Part shown: piece by piece, positions 52,694 to 61,389 of the stretch
How the letters are laid out: the number at the start of each line of letters is the position of its first letter
Position numbering within the stretch: position 1 is the first letter of the stretch
Assembly (NCBI RefSeq): GCF_039994875.1
Contig: NZ_CP121196.1
Coordinates: 1,054,001-1,118,000 of the forward strand
From: Telmatobacter sp. DSM 110680
GTDB lineage: Bacteria > Acidobacteriota > Terriglobia > Terriglobales > Acidobacteriaceae
Direction of reading: 5' to 3'
DNA: 64,000 bases
The notes under the pieces: generated by a model
Told to the model about the DNA's origin: nothing
The model's input: only the letters and a program-made list of their open reading frames with translations
The model's database searches: none
Program-made: the position numbers and the translations under genes

Positions 52694-52915
52694 ATGAGTT
52701 TTCCGATTAAAACCTGCGTGGCCTGTGGGGAAGAATTTGAGTTAAGGCCAGATAAGCCCGGCTTCGCAAATCGCTGCCCGGAGTGCAGTGCGCCCGAGGC
52801 GGACGAGGGGACCGACAAGCGATCCCTGACCGCGGAGGAGCGCAAGGCAGAGAGCGAAGTGAACGCGGAGAGGCGAAAGGTGATCCGAGATCTGCTTTAC
52901 CGGAAAGACCGGTAA
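52694..52915 (+). CDS. Small zinc-ribbon protein
   Basis: A 73-residue protein with a CxxC...CxxC zinc ribbon (TCVACGEEF and ANRCPECSAP) followed by a charged helix (SLTAEERKAESEVNAERRKVIRDLL with many Arg/Glu). AGGAAA lies just before the ATG. I recall such small proteins in acidobacterial genomes without a known role; nucleic acid or ribosome binding is possible. It is divergent from the TonB receptor gene. Confidence 0.85.
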   Translation: MSFPIKTCVACGEEFELRPDKPGFANRCPECSAPEADEGTDKRSLTAEERKAESEVNAERRKVIRDLLYRKDR

Positions 52916-53161
52916 ATTTTCGCAAACTGGTGAATGCGGACATTCGAGGTGAACCCTCAGCTCGAGTGAAAAGATCTATGATCCAGGGCACGGTGAAGTG
53001 AGCCCGCAATTCCTACACTCGCAGAGAAGCATCGTCCGGTTGAGCGATGCAATGGGTCATCGCAGGCGTTCTTAGACGGTTGCTCTGTACCAGACATTGA
53101 GAAAAAACGAATTCTCGGGATGTAACGAAACCGTCCTTCTTGGACTTTGTTCTGATGGGAG

Positions 53162-53584
53162 ATGAGTCAATTGATGGAAGTAACGGTGAAACAGATCGAT
53201 GGGCTGAAATTCAGTGTGGAGGCGAGAGCTCACAAAGTGATCTGCGACCAGCCGCTTGAAAATGGTGGCGAGGACGCGGGCATGACTCCACCGGAATTCA
53301 TGCTGGGATCGCTGGGCACATGCGCCGAGTTCTACGCAGTGCAATATCTACGTGCGCGCAGGATCGATGATGCAGGGGTGGAAGTAACGGTGACGGCTGA
53401 AAAGCTGATGAAGCCGGCGCGACTGGGGAATTTTCGCATTCAAGTGCGGTGTCCGGCTCAGTTAAGTGCAGAGCAGACGGAAGGATTGCAACGGTCGGTG
53501 CACCACTGCCTGATTCACAACACGCTGCTGTCGGTGCCGGATGTTGCGATTGAGTTGACGGTAGGTGAACCGGTGCTCAGGTAG
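53162..53584 (+). CDS. OsmC/Ohr family protein
   Basis: A 140-residue OsmC-fold protein. Both peroxidatic and resolving cysteines are in their expected places: GSLGTCAEFYAVQYL (near residue 58) and SVHHCLIHNTLLSVPDV (near 120). Such proteins reduce organic hydroperoxides or act on reactive sulphur and acyl compounds. The start may be ATG 53162 or the in-frame ATG at 53174. The LysR regulator starts 46 bases downstream on the same strand; control by it is possible but not shown. Confidence 0.9.
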   Translation: MSQLMEVTVKQIDGLKFSVEARAHKVICDQPLENGGEDAGMTPPEFMLGSLGTCAEFYAVQYLRARRIDDAGVEVTVTAEKLMKPARLGNFRIQVRCPAQLSAEQTEGLQRSVHHCLIHNTLLSVPDVAIELTVGEPVLR

Positions 53585-53629
53585 CCAGCGCGGAAGCGCT
53601 CGCGCAGGCTGCAGTGTTCTAATACCGCC

Positions 53630-54574
53630 ATGGCGCAACTTGAAAACGCGCGGTTAATGGTGTTGAGAGCGGTGGCGCGGCAGTTGAGTTTTCGCAAGGC
53701 GGCTGAGGAGCTTTATCTCACACAGCCGGCCGTGAGCCTCCAGATCAAGGCGCTTGAAGAAGACCTTGGCGTGCAACTCTTCGACCGCACGGGCTCACGT
53801 GTGGCGCTTACCGCCGCCGGACGAGTCATGCTGAATCACGCGGAGCAAGTGCATGCAATGTTGCAGCAGGCAGAGCATGAGATTGCTGCGATGAGTGGAG
53901 AACTGGCGGGGCAGTTGGGGTTGGGCGCATCCACTACGATTGCGCAATATGTGCTGCCGAGCCTGCTGGGCAAATTCCTTGGCGCACATCCTCGCGTTAA
54001 GCCGACCCTCATCAGCGGAAATACAGAACATATTGTGAACGCGGCGGTACAGCATGAAATTGCGCTGGGCTTCATCGAAGGCCCCTCACGCAGCAAGGAC
54101 GTACGCGAGGAGGCTTTTCTTGTTGACGAACTCGTGATGATTGTGCCCGCGGCGCACGAGTGGGCAGAGCGGGGAAGCGTGTCTGTCCAGGAGCTGAAGT
54201 CGGTTCCCTTGCTAATGCGGGAGCGCGGTTCGGGAACTCTGCACGTGGTGGAGATGGCGCTGGAACGCCACTTTGTAAAGCCTGCATCGCTGGAGATTGC
54301 GATGGAACTGGATTCCACCGAGGCAATCAAGTCAGCGGTAGAGGCGGGGCTGGGAGCTGGCTTTGTTTCGAAGTGGGCGCTTGCCAAGGACGCACGGACC
54401 GGTACAAGCTTCCGAATCGTTGACATAGAAGGGCTGCGCATCAAGCGAGATTTTCTGATGATTTACGCTCAGGGAATTGAGCCGCAAGGCTTGGTGCAGG
54501 AGTTTCGGCGCTACCTGCTGGATCGCACGGCCGGCTTTCCCGATATGAAAAAGGTTCATAGACCTCGTGCTTGA
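53630..54574 (+). CDS. LysR family transcriptional regulator
   Basis: A 314-residue protein with an N-terminal winged helix (LMVLRAVARQLSFRKAAEELYLTQPAVSLQIKALEEDLG in part) and a C-terminal co-inducer domain (LGLGASTTIAQYVLPSLLGKF, ALGFIEGP, VPLLMRERGSGT). It resembles the CysB/YeiE branch. The next gene encodes a YeiH-type exporter, the same pairing as yeiE-yeiH in enterobacteria, so control of that exporter is likely. LysR genes are usually divergent from their targets; here both are on the same strand with an 80-base gap. Confidence 0.93.
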   Translation: MAQLENARLMVLRAVARQLSFRKAAEELYLTQPAVSLQIKALEEDLGVQLFDRTGSRVALTAAGRVMLNHAEQVHAMLQQAEHEIAAMSGELAGQLGLGASTTIAQYVLPSLLGKFLGAHPRVKPTLISGNTEHIVNAAVQHEIALGFIEGPSRSKDVREEAFLVDELVMIVPAAHEWAERGSVSVQELKSVPLLMRERGSGTLHVVEMALERHFVKPASLEIAMELDSTEAIKSAVEAGLGAGFVSKWALAKDARTGTSFRIVDIEGLRIKRDFLMIYAQGIEPQGLVQEFRRYLLDRTAGFPDMKKVHRPRA

Positions 54575-54653
54575 TGACCTCCCATAAGAAATCCAAATGA
54601 CGGATGAGAACTTCTGCTTGGACACAAGGCTTGGTTTCCACGACCCTTGATGT

Positions 54654-55574
54654 GTGGCTAAGTACGTATTCTTTGCTGGACTGATTATCGCTTCGACCGG
54701 ATTTCTCTCGCCGCCAGTCGCCCTGGCTGCCGGGCTTTTATTTGGCTTCACGTGCGAACACCCTTATCCGACCCGGGCGAAGAAGTTTGCAAGAGTGCTG
54801 CTGCAGCTGTCGGTGATCGGCTTGGGGTTTGGCATGAACCTGCAGCAGGTTTTGCGCGTGGGACGCAGCGGCGTGATGTATACGGCAGTGGGCATCACAT
54901 TTGCGATGGTCCTGGGGTGGGGGTTGGGAAAACTGCTCGTGGTGAAGGGACGGATTTCATTTCTGATTTCGGCGGGTACGGCAATCTGCGGCGGCAGCGC
55001 GATTGCCGCAATTGCACCGGTAGCCAGTGCAACGGAGGAGGAGATCGCGGTTTCGCTGGGCACGGTGTTCGCATTGAATTCGGTAGCGCTGCTGACTTTT
55101 CCAGCGATTGGTACTGCGCTGCATATGACGCAGACACAATTTGGACTATGGTGTGCGCTCGCAATTCACGATACGAGTTCGGTGGTGGGTGCTTCGGCGA
55201 AATATGGCGCGGTCGCGCTGGCGGTTGGTACTACGGTCAAGCTCGCGCGGGCGTTATGGATTGTTCCCATGTCGCTGGGAACCTCGCTGGTGCGGAAGAG
55301 CAAAGCGAGTATTCAGTGGCCTTCGTTCATCCTGTTTTTCTGCCTTGCATCGGTAGCCAACACGTACTTGGGCATACTCCAACCGGAGTATTCGGTTTTG
55401 CGGCATCTGGGAATATTAGGACTGACGGTAACGTTGTTCTTGATAGGCACAGGAATTTCAAAGGCCACGCTGCGGGAAGTAGGCGTTCGGCCGCTAGCGC
55501 AGGGGATCGCGTTGTGGATTGTGGTTGCTGCCGGCTCGCTGGAGTTGATCCGCACGGGATGGATCCATCTGTGA
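54654..55574 (+). CDS. YeiH-type putative sulfate exporter family protein
   Basis: A 306-residue membrane protein with about ten hydrophobic helices, in the UPF0324/YeiH family: RVLLQLSVIGLGFGMNLQQV, ISAGTAICGGSAIAAIAPVASA, LAIHDTSSVVGASAKYG and LGILGLTVTLFLIGTGISKATL are the family's conserved segments. Export of sulphur compounds has been proposed for the family but is poorly tested. The start is GTG 54654 without a clear ribosome site. A strong bidirectional hairpin follows the stop. Confidence 0.9.
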   Translation: MAKYVFFAGLIIASTGFLSPPVALAAGLLFGFTCEHPYPTRAKKFARVLLQLSVIGLGFGMNLQQVLRVGRSGVMYTAVGITFAMVLGWGLGKLLVVKGRISFLISAGTAICGGSAIAAIAPVASATEEEIAVSLGTVFALNSVALLTFPAIGTALHMTQTQFGLWCALAIHDTSSVVGASAKYGAVALAVGTTVKLARALWIVPMSLGTSLVRKSKASIQWPSFILFFCLASVANTYLGILQPEYSVLRHLGILGLTVTLFLIGTGISKATLREVGVRPLAQGIALWIVVAAGSLELIRTGWIHL

Positions 55575-55590
55575 CGAGCGTGATCAAATA

Positions 55591-55623
55591 AAAATGCCCG
55601 GCGGTTGAGTCGCCGGGCATTTT
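55591..55623. terminator. Bidirectional rho-independent terminator
   Basis: AAAATGCCCGGCG and CGCCGGGCATTTT form a 13-base-pair stem with the loop GTTGAGT. A-rich and T-rich flanks let it work for both the YeiH-type gene on the plus strand and the Asp/His-rich protein gene on the minus strand. Confidence 0.92.
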
Positions 55624-55642
55624 CGATCAATTCGTTTATTTT

Positions 55643-56275
55643 TTAGCGATGATGATCGTGGTCGTCGCGATCATGGTCGTGGCCGCCCATCATATGGTCG
55701 ACGGCAACCTGGTATCCGTGACGGAAACCATCACGGTAGGCCTCGCGTTGCTCTGGCGGAAGATGAGGATGGCGGTACTCTTCGCGGTTGTTCACATCAG
55801 GACGCCGGTGGTTATCGAAGTCCTTGCGGGCACCTTCAATGCCATCTTGAAATCCCTGCCGACGTAGTTGATCGAATTCATTCGGGGGTGCGTCCCAGGG
55901 ACGCTCAGGAGCACGCATGCGCCAGTCGTTCGCGCCAGTGAGGTGCGACATGCCGACGTCGTATCCGCGGCGAAATCCTTCGCGATAAGCACCCCAAAAT
56001 TGAGCTGGGACATCGGGACGGCGATATTCGTCTCGATTGTCGACATCGGGACGGCGGTGATTACCGAAGTCCTTTTGGGCTCCCTCGATGCCATCATGAA
56101 AGCCGCGCCGCTGCATATCGTTCCACGCATCCGGTGGTCTTTGCCAATCATCGCGATCCTGGCCAAAACCGGCCGGCTGCGGTCCTGGAGTTGACGCGTT
56201 GATGCGCGGAGCAGTAAGCAGCAAAAGTGCCGCACACCCGATCAGTCCTGTCATGCAAAGACGATTGAGATTCAT
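55643..56275 (-). CDS. Secreted Asp/His-rich protein with two internal repeats
   Basis: A 210-residue protein with a signal peptide (LIGCAALLLLTAPRINA). The mature part has two 61-residue repeats (about 54-114 and 137-197), each with the pattern RxGFxDGIEGAxKDFxNHRRPDV, then YR..., AYR(E/D)GFRxGY and a final HxxG. The C-terminus is HDHDRDDHDHHR. The repeats are charged, helical and conserved with each other, and the His/Asp tail could bind metal. A related single-repeat protein is encoded just upstream on the same strand. I know no function for the family. Confidence 0.85.
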   Translation of the reverse strand: MNLNRLCMTGLIGCAALLLLTAPRINASTPGPQPAGFGQDRDDWQRPPDAWNDMQRRGFHDGIEGAQKDFGNHRRPDVDNRDEYRRPDVPAQFWGAYREGFRRGYDVGMSHLTGANDWRMRAPERPWDAPPNEFDQLRRQGFQDGIEGARKDFDNHRRPDVNNREEYRHPHLPPEQREAYRDGFRHGYQVAVDHMMGGHDHDRDDHDHHR

Positions 56276-56412
56276 AGTGCGAATTCTCCTTTTTTCGTGA
56301 ATGGCGACATCGCCCTTTGACTTCAGGACGTAATCGTAATGCCCTATGCCTCGATCTGCAAATGTCCTGAGAGTAGAAATTGAGCTTCACGGCAATTATG
56401 GGTATTCAAGCA

Positions 56413-56438
56413 AATGCCCGGCTCAAGAGCCGGGCATT
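56413..56438 (-). terminator. Terminator after the single-repeat secreted protein
   Basis: AATGCCCGGCT and AGCCGGGCATT form an 11-base-pair stem with the loop CAAG, 23 bases beyond the stop of the gene at 56461. On the minus strand it is followed by TTGCTTG. The stem core GCCCGGC is shared with the terminator at 55591-55623. Confidence 0.8.
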
Positions 56439-56460
56439 GGGTTAAGCAAGGTTCCGTCGG

Positions 56461-56874
56461 TTAAAAGTGGGGCGAGTCGTGGTCGTGATCCATGCCTTCA
56501 CGGGTCATGTGATCCATGGCACGGTGATAGCCTTCACGGAAACCTTCGCGGAAGTCTTTGCGTGCGTCTCCTCCCTCGACGGGTGGGTGTTTGTACATCT
56601 GGTGGTCATCGGCGTCCGCGTGGCGATGCTCACTGAAATCGTGCCGTGCGGCTTCAACGCCCTCGTGATAGCCGCGCTGCTGCGCGTCGCGATATCCCTC
56701 CGGAGCCTGGTCCCAGCGATCGCGGTCCCTGTCGCGGTCTTGATCCTGAGAAACAGCTGAGGAAATAGCCGGAGCGGCCGTGGGCTGAGCCTCATGTGCG
56801 CTGGCTTTTATCGCGCCTGTTGACGCGACACAGAGGGCAAGAAGGGATGGTGCAAACCACTTTAGATTTTTCAT
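56461..56874 (-). CDS. Secreted Asp/His-rich protein, single-repeat paralogue
   Basis: A 137-residue protein. ATG 56874 gives a signal peptide (MKNLKWFAPSLLALCVASTG); the frame is open to 57054 but that part is unlike a protein. After an RDRDRDRDRW stretch comes one copy of the repeat also found twice in the neighbouring protein: QRGYHEGVEAARHDFSEHRH, then Y, DFREGFREGYHRAMDHM. The end is DHDHDSPHF. The two genes probably arose by duplication. Function is unknown. Confidence 0.83.
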   Translation of the reverse strand: MKNLKWFAPSLLALCVASTGAIKASAHEAQPTAAPAISSAVSQDQDRDRDRDRWDQAPEGYRDAQQRGYHEGVEAARHDFSEHRHADADDHQMYKHPPVEGGDARKDFREGFREGYHRAMDHMTREGMDHDHDSPHF

Positions 56875-57168
56875 AGGTAAATAAGATCCTCCACGTTCAT
56901 GGCATAAAGATGAAATCGGGGCTTCCGGCGTTGCCCTGCAGATCAGCATGCAGCCAAAGTGGCGTCGCGATTGCGGCCGAATGCGTTGTTTCCAAACGAG
57001 TTCTGGTGGAACTCCCACCGCATAAATTTGAGTAAAATTCATTCTGCTTTCCAATTCACTGCCGACCTACCCCTTGATGGGCTGAAAAGATTAACCCGCG
57101 TTTGATCGGGCGGAACGGAATCGGGAAATAGGGTAAGCACGTTGCGCGACAGGCGCATCAAGTGTGAC

Positions 57169-57639
57169 ATGGCAAATTCGAAGATCAGCAAGCCGAAAAA
57201 ACACGTGTCGACCAAGAGCGAGCTGACGACGAAAAATGCGAGCAGTAGAGATGCGAAACGTCATGGTCTTGTTAAGACAACAACGGAAAGCGCGGCTTCG
57301 CATAGAAAGCGGCCGGCTAAGGATCCTGAGGGTGGACTGACTGCGGAAGGGCGCAAGATGTTCGCGCGGAGAGAAGGCTCTCACCTGCGACCAGGGGTGA
57401 AGGGGCCGACGGATACTCCGGAGAAGATGCGGCGCAAGGGCTCATTTCTTCGCCGTCACTTTGCTAATCCCCGAGGCCCTCTGCAACGCGACGGAAAACC
57501 TACCCGGCTGGCACTCTCCGCGCACGCATGGGGCGAGCCGGTCCCGAAGACGATGGAAGATGCGCGCAGACTGGCGGCGAAAGGTAAGAAACTCCTCGAA
57601 CTCTATCAGAAGACCAAGGGCCAAGCGAGAAAGCCGTGA
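57169..57639 (+). CDS. Small basic protein (DUF6321-like)
   Basis: A 156-residue, very basic protein. The first 60 residues are Lys/Ser/Thr-rich and probably disordered. The conserved part follows: GGLTAEGRKMFARREGSHLR, MRRKGSFLRRHFANPRGPL and LALSAHAWGEPVPKTMEDA. I associate this pattern with an unnamed domain of bacterial and phage origin (DUF6321); that name is from memory. Nucleic acid binding is plausible from charge. ATG 57169 is preferred over 57142. Confidence 0.75.
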   Translation: MANSKISKPKKHVSTKSELTTKNASSRDAKRHGLVKTTTESAASHRKRPAKDPEGGLTAEGRKMFARREGSHLRPGVKGPTDTPEKMRRKGSFLRRHFANPRGPLQRDGKPTRLALSAHAWGEPVPKTMEDARRLAAKGKKLLELYQKTKGQARKP

Positions 57640-57763
57640 GCCAAATCGAGGTTTGAGGTACAGGGGCAGCGCCCGAAAAAGTCAAGGTTACGGATTGGAG
57701 TCGGGTTGATGAGCAGCCAAGCTGAATCGGGTTCGGTCTGTCCTATGATGAAACGCAAGCCTC

Positions 57764-58342
57764 ATGAATCAGGTCGAGAGAAGGGCGGGGTGGTCGCTCG
57801 CGGCGGGTATTTGCGTTGCCGTGCTGGCGATAACTGCGCACCCCTGCAGCGGGCAGTCCGACGCACACAAGAAGAAGGGGCCTCCGCCGCACGAGCCAAC
57901 CTCGGCTGAACTCTTCGATTACATACATGGAGTCATGCTTGCATACAGTCCGGCGGACGAAGTGAATGACAATCTCGAGATTTCGATTGATCCTACGGCT
58001 ACGGTGCTGACGATCAAACAGCCAGACGGCCACTGCGACATTTTTTTAAATGCCCTCGATTCCAACACGATCGTGTGGGACGTTTACGACGCCAGCGACT
58101 CCATGCAAACGCGGTCTCCGTTGGCGCGACTGACGGTGAATGCAATCGCAGGCAAGCGGGCCCGGACCTGCTACGACACAGACAACAATGTTGATCCGTC
58201 GACTCCCTCGACGCGGGCGCGAATCCTGTTCTCGTGGACTTTGATTCCCGACGGATCGGGATTTCAGACGAAGTTCACCAAGGCGTTAAAGAAGCTCATC
58301 AAAATAAGCGGCGGTATGACGGAGAAGGATATCTTCAAGTAG
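57764..58342 (+). CDS. Uncharacterised secreted protein
   Basis: A 192-residue protein with a signal peptide (GWSLAAGICVAVLAITAHPCSG) followed by a small folded domain: ELFDYIHGVMLAYSP, DNLEISIDPTATVLTIKQPDGHCDIFLNAL and WDVYDASD. Two cysteines in the mature part (near residues 90 and 139) may form a disulphide. I do not recognise the family. No neighbour hints at its role. Confidence 0.7.
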   Translation: MNQVERRAGWSLAAGICVAVLAITAHPCSGQSDAHKKKGPPPHEPTSAELFDYIHGVMLAYSPADEVNDNLEISIDPTATVLTIKQPDGHCDIFLNALDSNTIVWDVYDASDSMQTRSPLARLTVNAIAGKRARTCYDTDNNVDPSTPSTRARILFSWTLIPDGSGFQTKFTKALKKLIKISGGMTEKDIFK

Positions 58343-58373
58343 ACTCTGCTGGCTTACTTGCTCTTGCGTCGTT

Positions 58374-58748
58374 TCAGATTCCAGGCTCAGTCACCAAGAG
58401 ACTCTGTTCGTTAATTTCAAAATCGAAGCAATAGAAGCTGAACTCGAAATCTTGTTCGCAATTGAAAACCCGAAGACGTAGTCCTTCGAGTTGGTCGTTT
58501 GCCACAGAGGCGATTTCGAGATGGCAACTAATTCCGGGGTGTATTCTCTTGATACTCAATTCCACCACGCCAATGAAACTCAGCGCGAGTTTTTCGGAGC
58601 CACTCTCTTTTAGCAACTCAATTCGAACGGATTGATGCGGCTCCCCGATCTCGGAAGGGGTCTGGTCAATATGAATTGCAAGCACCCGAAGATGCCCGAG
58701 CTGCCTGCGGCGATAATTCTCAAGCCTCGATTGGATCGATGATGGCAT
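58374..58748 (-). CDS. Small uncharacterised protein
   Basis: A 124-residue soluble protein with a balanced composition and alternating hydrophobic pattern (LALSFIGVVELSIKRI, LEGLRLRVFNCEQDFEFSFYCFDFEI) that suggests a real beta-rich domain and not a chance frame. I see no known motif. It converges with the secreted protein gene and is divergent from the peptidase gene. The coding call is moderately supported. Confidence 0.55.
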   Translation of the reverse strand: MPSSIQSRLENYRRRQLGHLRVLAIHIDQTPSEIGEPHQSVRIELLKESGSEKLALSFIGVVELSIKRIHPGISCHLEIASVANDQLEGLRLRVFNCEQDFEFSFYCFDFEINEQSLLVTEPGI

Positions 58749-58959
58749 GCAGATAGCATCTCAGAGTGCCGCTCGTAACAGGGTGGTTGACGACCTCGGC
58801 GATGAGTTTTTGTTGCAATGTGGCCGCGAATTCAATAGGTTTGTCACATCTCGCGTTCTATGAGCCTGACGCACAGTCTTCCTCCGGATCAGTGGACCAA
58901 TCGTTTCCTCGATCCGACCGTTTGTCAGCCCGAGATCATTTTCGAAAAGGAGAAACATC

Positions 58960-60594
58960 GTGAACCTGCTTCGCTTCAGGCTGACGGCTGTCGCTGCATG
59001 CTCCATGACCCTGTTCCTCAGTTCATCCGCTCCTGGGGGAGCGCAGGAGGGCGACAAGGTTGATCTGGCTGCTTTGACTCAGATCAAGAATGAGGCCTTT
59101 CAGCACTCGCAGGTGATGGAGAACCTCTTCTATATCTCTGAGGTCTACGGCCCACGCGTCAACAACAGCCGCAACCATCGAGCTGCCGCGGAGTGGGCGA
59201 TGAAGCGGATGAACGAGTGGGGCCTCAAGAACGTGCATCTGGAGAAGTGGGGGCCATTCGGCGACGGCTGGCAGATCAAGAAATACTATGGCGCGCTTGA
59301 ATCGCCGGCATACGCCGCGCTGATCGGCTTCCCGCTCGCGTGGACTCCTGGGACGAATGGGCCGGTGACGGCTGAAGCTGTGCTGGCGCCGCTGCACTCG
59401 CAGGAGGACTTTGCCAAATACAAAGGCAAGCTGAAGGGGAAGATCGTGCTGATCTTCGATCCGCGCGAGCTCACGCTGCATACCGAGGCGGAGGCCAAGC
59501 GGCTGACGGACGCGGAAGTAGAAGAGCGCACTAAGACGACGGACCCATCGCACATGGGCTTCTTCTTCCCGATGCGGGCAGGAGCAGCACCGAGGCCGGG
59601 CGAGTACACGCCTTCGACGCTTTCGACCGCGGCGCCGAGCGGACGTGTTCTGCGTAACCAGGTCAATGCATTTTTGAAGGAAGAAGGCGTGGCCGTCGCC
59701 TTGACCCCGGGCTACAACGGCGATGGTGGCACAATCTTTGCGTCTTATGGTGGATCGCAGGATCCAAAAGATCCGGTCGGGCCGCCGATGGCAGCGATCA
59801 CACCGGAGCAGTACAACCGCATCTGCCGATTGCTCGAGCACGGCATAACGCCGAAGCTTACCTTCGACATTGAAACCGAATATCAGAAGGACGACGAGAT
59901 GGGCTTCAACGTGGTCGGAGAAATTCCCGGCACCAGCAAGTCCGATGAAGTCGTGATGGTGGGCGGCCACTTCGATAGCTGGCAGGGCGGCACAGGGGCG
60001 ACTGACAATGGCACAGGCTCGGCCGTCGCGATGGAAGCAGTGCGCATTCTGGCCGCGATGCACAAGCCGATGGGGCGCACTGTTCGCGTGGCTTTGTGGG
60101 GGGGCGAAGAAGAGGGCCTCTACGGTTCGCTTGCTTATGTGCAACAGCACTTCGCGCCGCGCGACACGATGAAGAAGACTCCGGAATACGACAAGCTGGA
60201 CGTGTACTTTAACGACGACTCTGGCTCAGGGAAATTCCGTGCGGTATCGGCGCTGGGGAATGCGGAGCTTGCCGCAATCTTCCAGTCGTGGATAACGCCG
60301 ATCAAAGATTTGGGCATCGACACTGTGGTTGGGTTGACTTCAGGGCCGACGAGAGAACCGGGCGGCACGGACTCAACCAGCTTCTCGTGGATTGGCTTGG
60401 ATGGTATCGGGTTCATGCAGGACCCGCTGGAGTATGGTTCGCGCACCCACCACTCGAATATGGATCTGTATGACCGCGTGCAGAAGGGTGATGTGATGCA
60501 GGGAGCGATGATCGAAGCGTGGTTTGCTTACAACGCCGCTACGCGAGCAGAGATGCTGCCGCGGATTGAAACGCCAGCGCCGACTGCGAAATGA
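58960..60594 (+). CDS. Secreted M28 family metallopeptidase (carboxypeptidase Q-like)
   Basis: A 544-residue protein. The GTG start at 58960 has AAGGAG seven bases upstream and a signal peptide follows (LTAVAACSMTLFLSSSAPGGAQ). A PA-like domain lies at about residues 120-300. The M28 zinc site follows: VGGHFDSWQGGTGATDNGTG (His and bridging Asp), WGGEEEGLYGS (catalytic Glu pair), VYFNDDSGSG, and a late THHSNMDLYD His. It resembles plasma glutamate carboxypeptidase and probably cleaves short peptides outside the cytoplasm. It has its own promoter region of about 210 bases. Confidence 0.93.
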   Translation: MNLLRFRLTAVAACSMTLFLSSSAPGGAQEGDKVDLAALTQIKNEAFQHSQVMENLFYISEVYGPRVNNSRNHRAAAEWAMKRMNEWGLKNVHLEKWGPFGDGWQIKKYYGALESPAYAALIGFPLAWTPGTNGPVTAEAVLAPLHSQEDFAKYKGKLKGKIVLIFDPRELTLHTEAEAKRLTDAEVEERTKTTDPSHMGFFFPMRAGAAPRPGEYTPSTLSTAAPSGRVLRNQVNAFLKEEGVAVALTPGYNGDGGTIFASYGGSQDPKDPVGPPMAAITPEQYNRICRLLEHGITPKLTFDIETEYQKDDEMGFNVVGEIPGTSKSDEVVMVGGHFDSWQGGTGATDNGTGSAVAMEAVRILAAMHKPMGRTVRVALWGGEEEGLYGSLAYVQQHFAPRDTMKKTPEYDKLDVYFNDDSGSGKFRAVSALGNAELAAIFQSWITPIKDLGIDTVVGLTSGPTREPGGTDSTSFSWIGLDGIGFMQDPLEYGSRTHHSNMDLYDRVQKGDVMQGAMIEAWFAYNAATRAEMLPRIETPAPTAK

Positions 60595-60657
60595 TCACCA
60601 TCAATGCTGATGAAGAATTAGCTTTTGTGATGAATGGGCAATCGGCTGGATACACGA

Positions 60658-60683
60658 CCGCCTCCCTTTGGATGGGGAGGCGG
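60658..60683. terminator. GC-rich hairpin between convergent peptidase and rplI genes
   Basis: CCGCCTCCC and GGGAGGCGG form a perfect 9-base-pair stem with an 8-base loop in the gap between the convergent genes. No clear U-run follows on either side, so termination is probable from its place but not certain from its form. Confidence 0.5.
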
Positions 60684-60705
60684 CTTGGTCAGAAGTCGCG
60701 AGTTG

Positions 60706-61197
60706 TTAGTCAGCAACTGCGGGTGCGGGAACGGGCTCAGCAACCTCTTGCGAAGCATCCGCCGCAACGTGAACGCTGAGATGTCCAGTGACTTCGCGGT
60801 GCAGCTTGACGGAGACTGTAAAGTCGCCAAGGCTCTTGATCGGCTCGTTCAGCTGTATCTTGCGGCGATCCACTTCATAGCCCTTGGCTGCGAGTTCGCT
60901 GGCGATATCGCCCGAGGTGACAGAGCCAAAGAGCTGGCCATTTTCGCCGGACTTGCGGGTGAAGCTCAGACTGACGGTCTCAAGCTTGGCAACCAGTTCC
61001 TGCGCCTGAACCTTTTCAGTGGCAGAGCGGCGCGCGGCAGCTTCTTTCATCTGTTCAATGACGGCCTTGTTGGCCAGTGTTGCCTGCAGAGCCAGCTTGC
61101 GGGGGAGCAGGAAATTGCGGCCGTAGCCGTCTGCCACCTTCACGACATCGCCGCGGTGGCCGAGGTTGGCTACGTCTTCTTTCAGAATGACTTCCAT
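60706..61197 (-). CDS. rplI: 50S ribosomal protein L9
   Basis: A 163-residue protein with the L9 N-terminal signature (MEVILKEDVANLGHRGDVVKVADGYGRNFLLPRKLA spans residues 1-36), the long central helix and the C-terminal RNA-binding domain (LFGSVTSGDIA, KIQLNEPIKSLGDFTVSVKLH). It binds 23S rRNA domain V and helps maintain the reading frame. The final 15 residues are an Ala/Pro extension. It is the last gene of rplY-pth-rpsF-rpsR-rplI, about 190 bases after rpsR. Confidence 0.97.
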   Translation of the reverse strand: MEVILKEDVANLGHRGDVVKVADGYGRNFLLPRKLALQATLANKAVIEQMKEAAARRSATEKVQAQELVAKLETVSLSFTRKSGENGQLFGSVTSGDIASELAAKGYEVDRRKIQLNEPIKSLGDFTVSVKLHREVTGHLSVHVAADASQEVAEPVPAPAVAD

Positions 61198-61389
61198 GTG
61201 AAACTCTCCAGATTTTACGGGCGGCCAGACATCCGTGCCGTCCGTCCGTTGTGTTAGACACCGGCGACTAACATTCAGTTGCGCCGCGCCAGATTCTATC
61301 GCGATTCTTGCGCGGACGTCGCCAGCGAAATTGTTTCATCCCTACAACTAAAGCATCACTAGTAATCAGTGACGGCCTTAGCCCGTAAG

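Noticed and set aside
54752..55591. A 279-residue plus-strand frame within the YeiH-type gene
   Set aside because: The overlapping frame encodes the conserved YeiH membrane segments; this one is Gly/Arg/Cys-rich with no hydrophobic helices.
59023..60150. A 375-residue minus-strand frame opposite the M28 peptidase
   Set aside because: The plus strand carries all M28 zinc and catalytic motifs; the minus frame is rich in Arg/His/Leu as expected of an antisense shadow.
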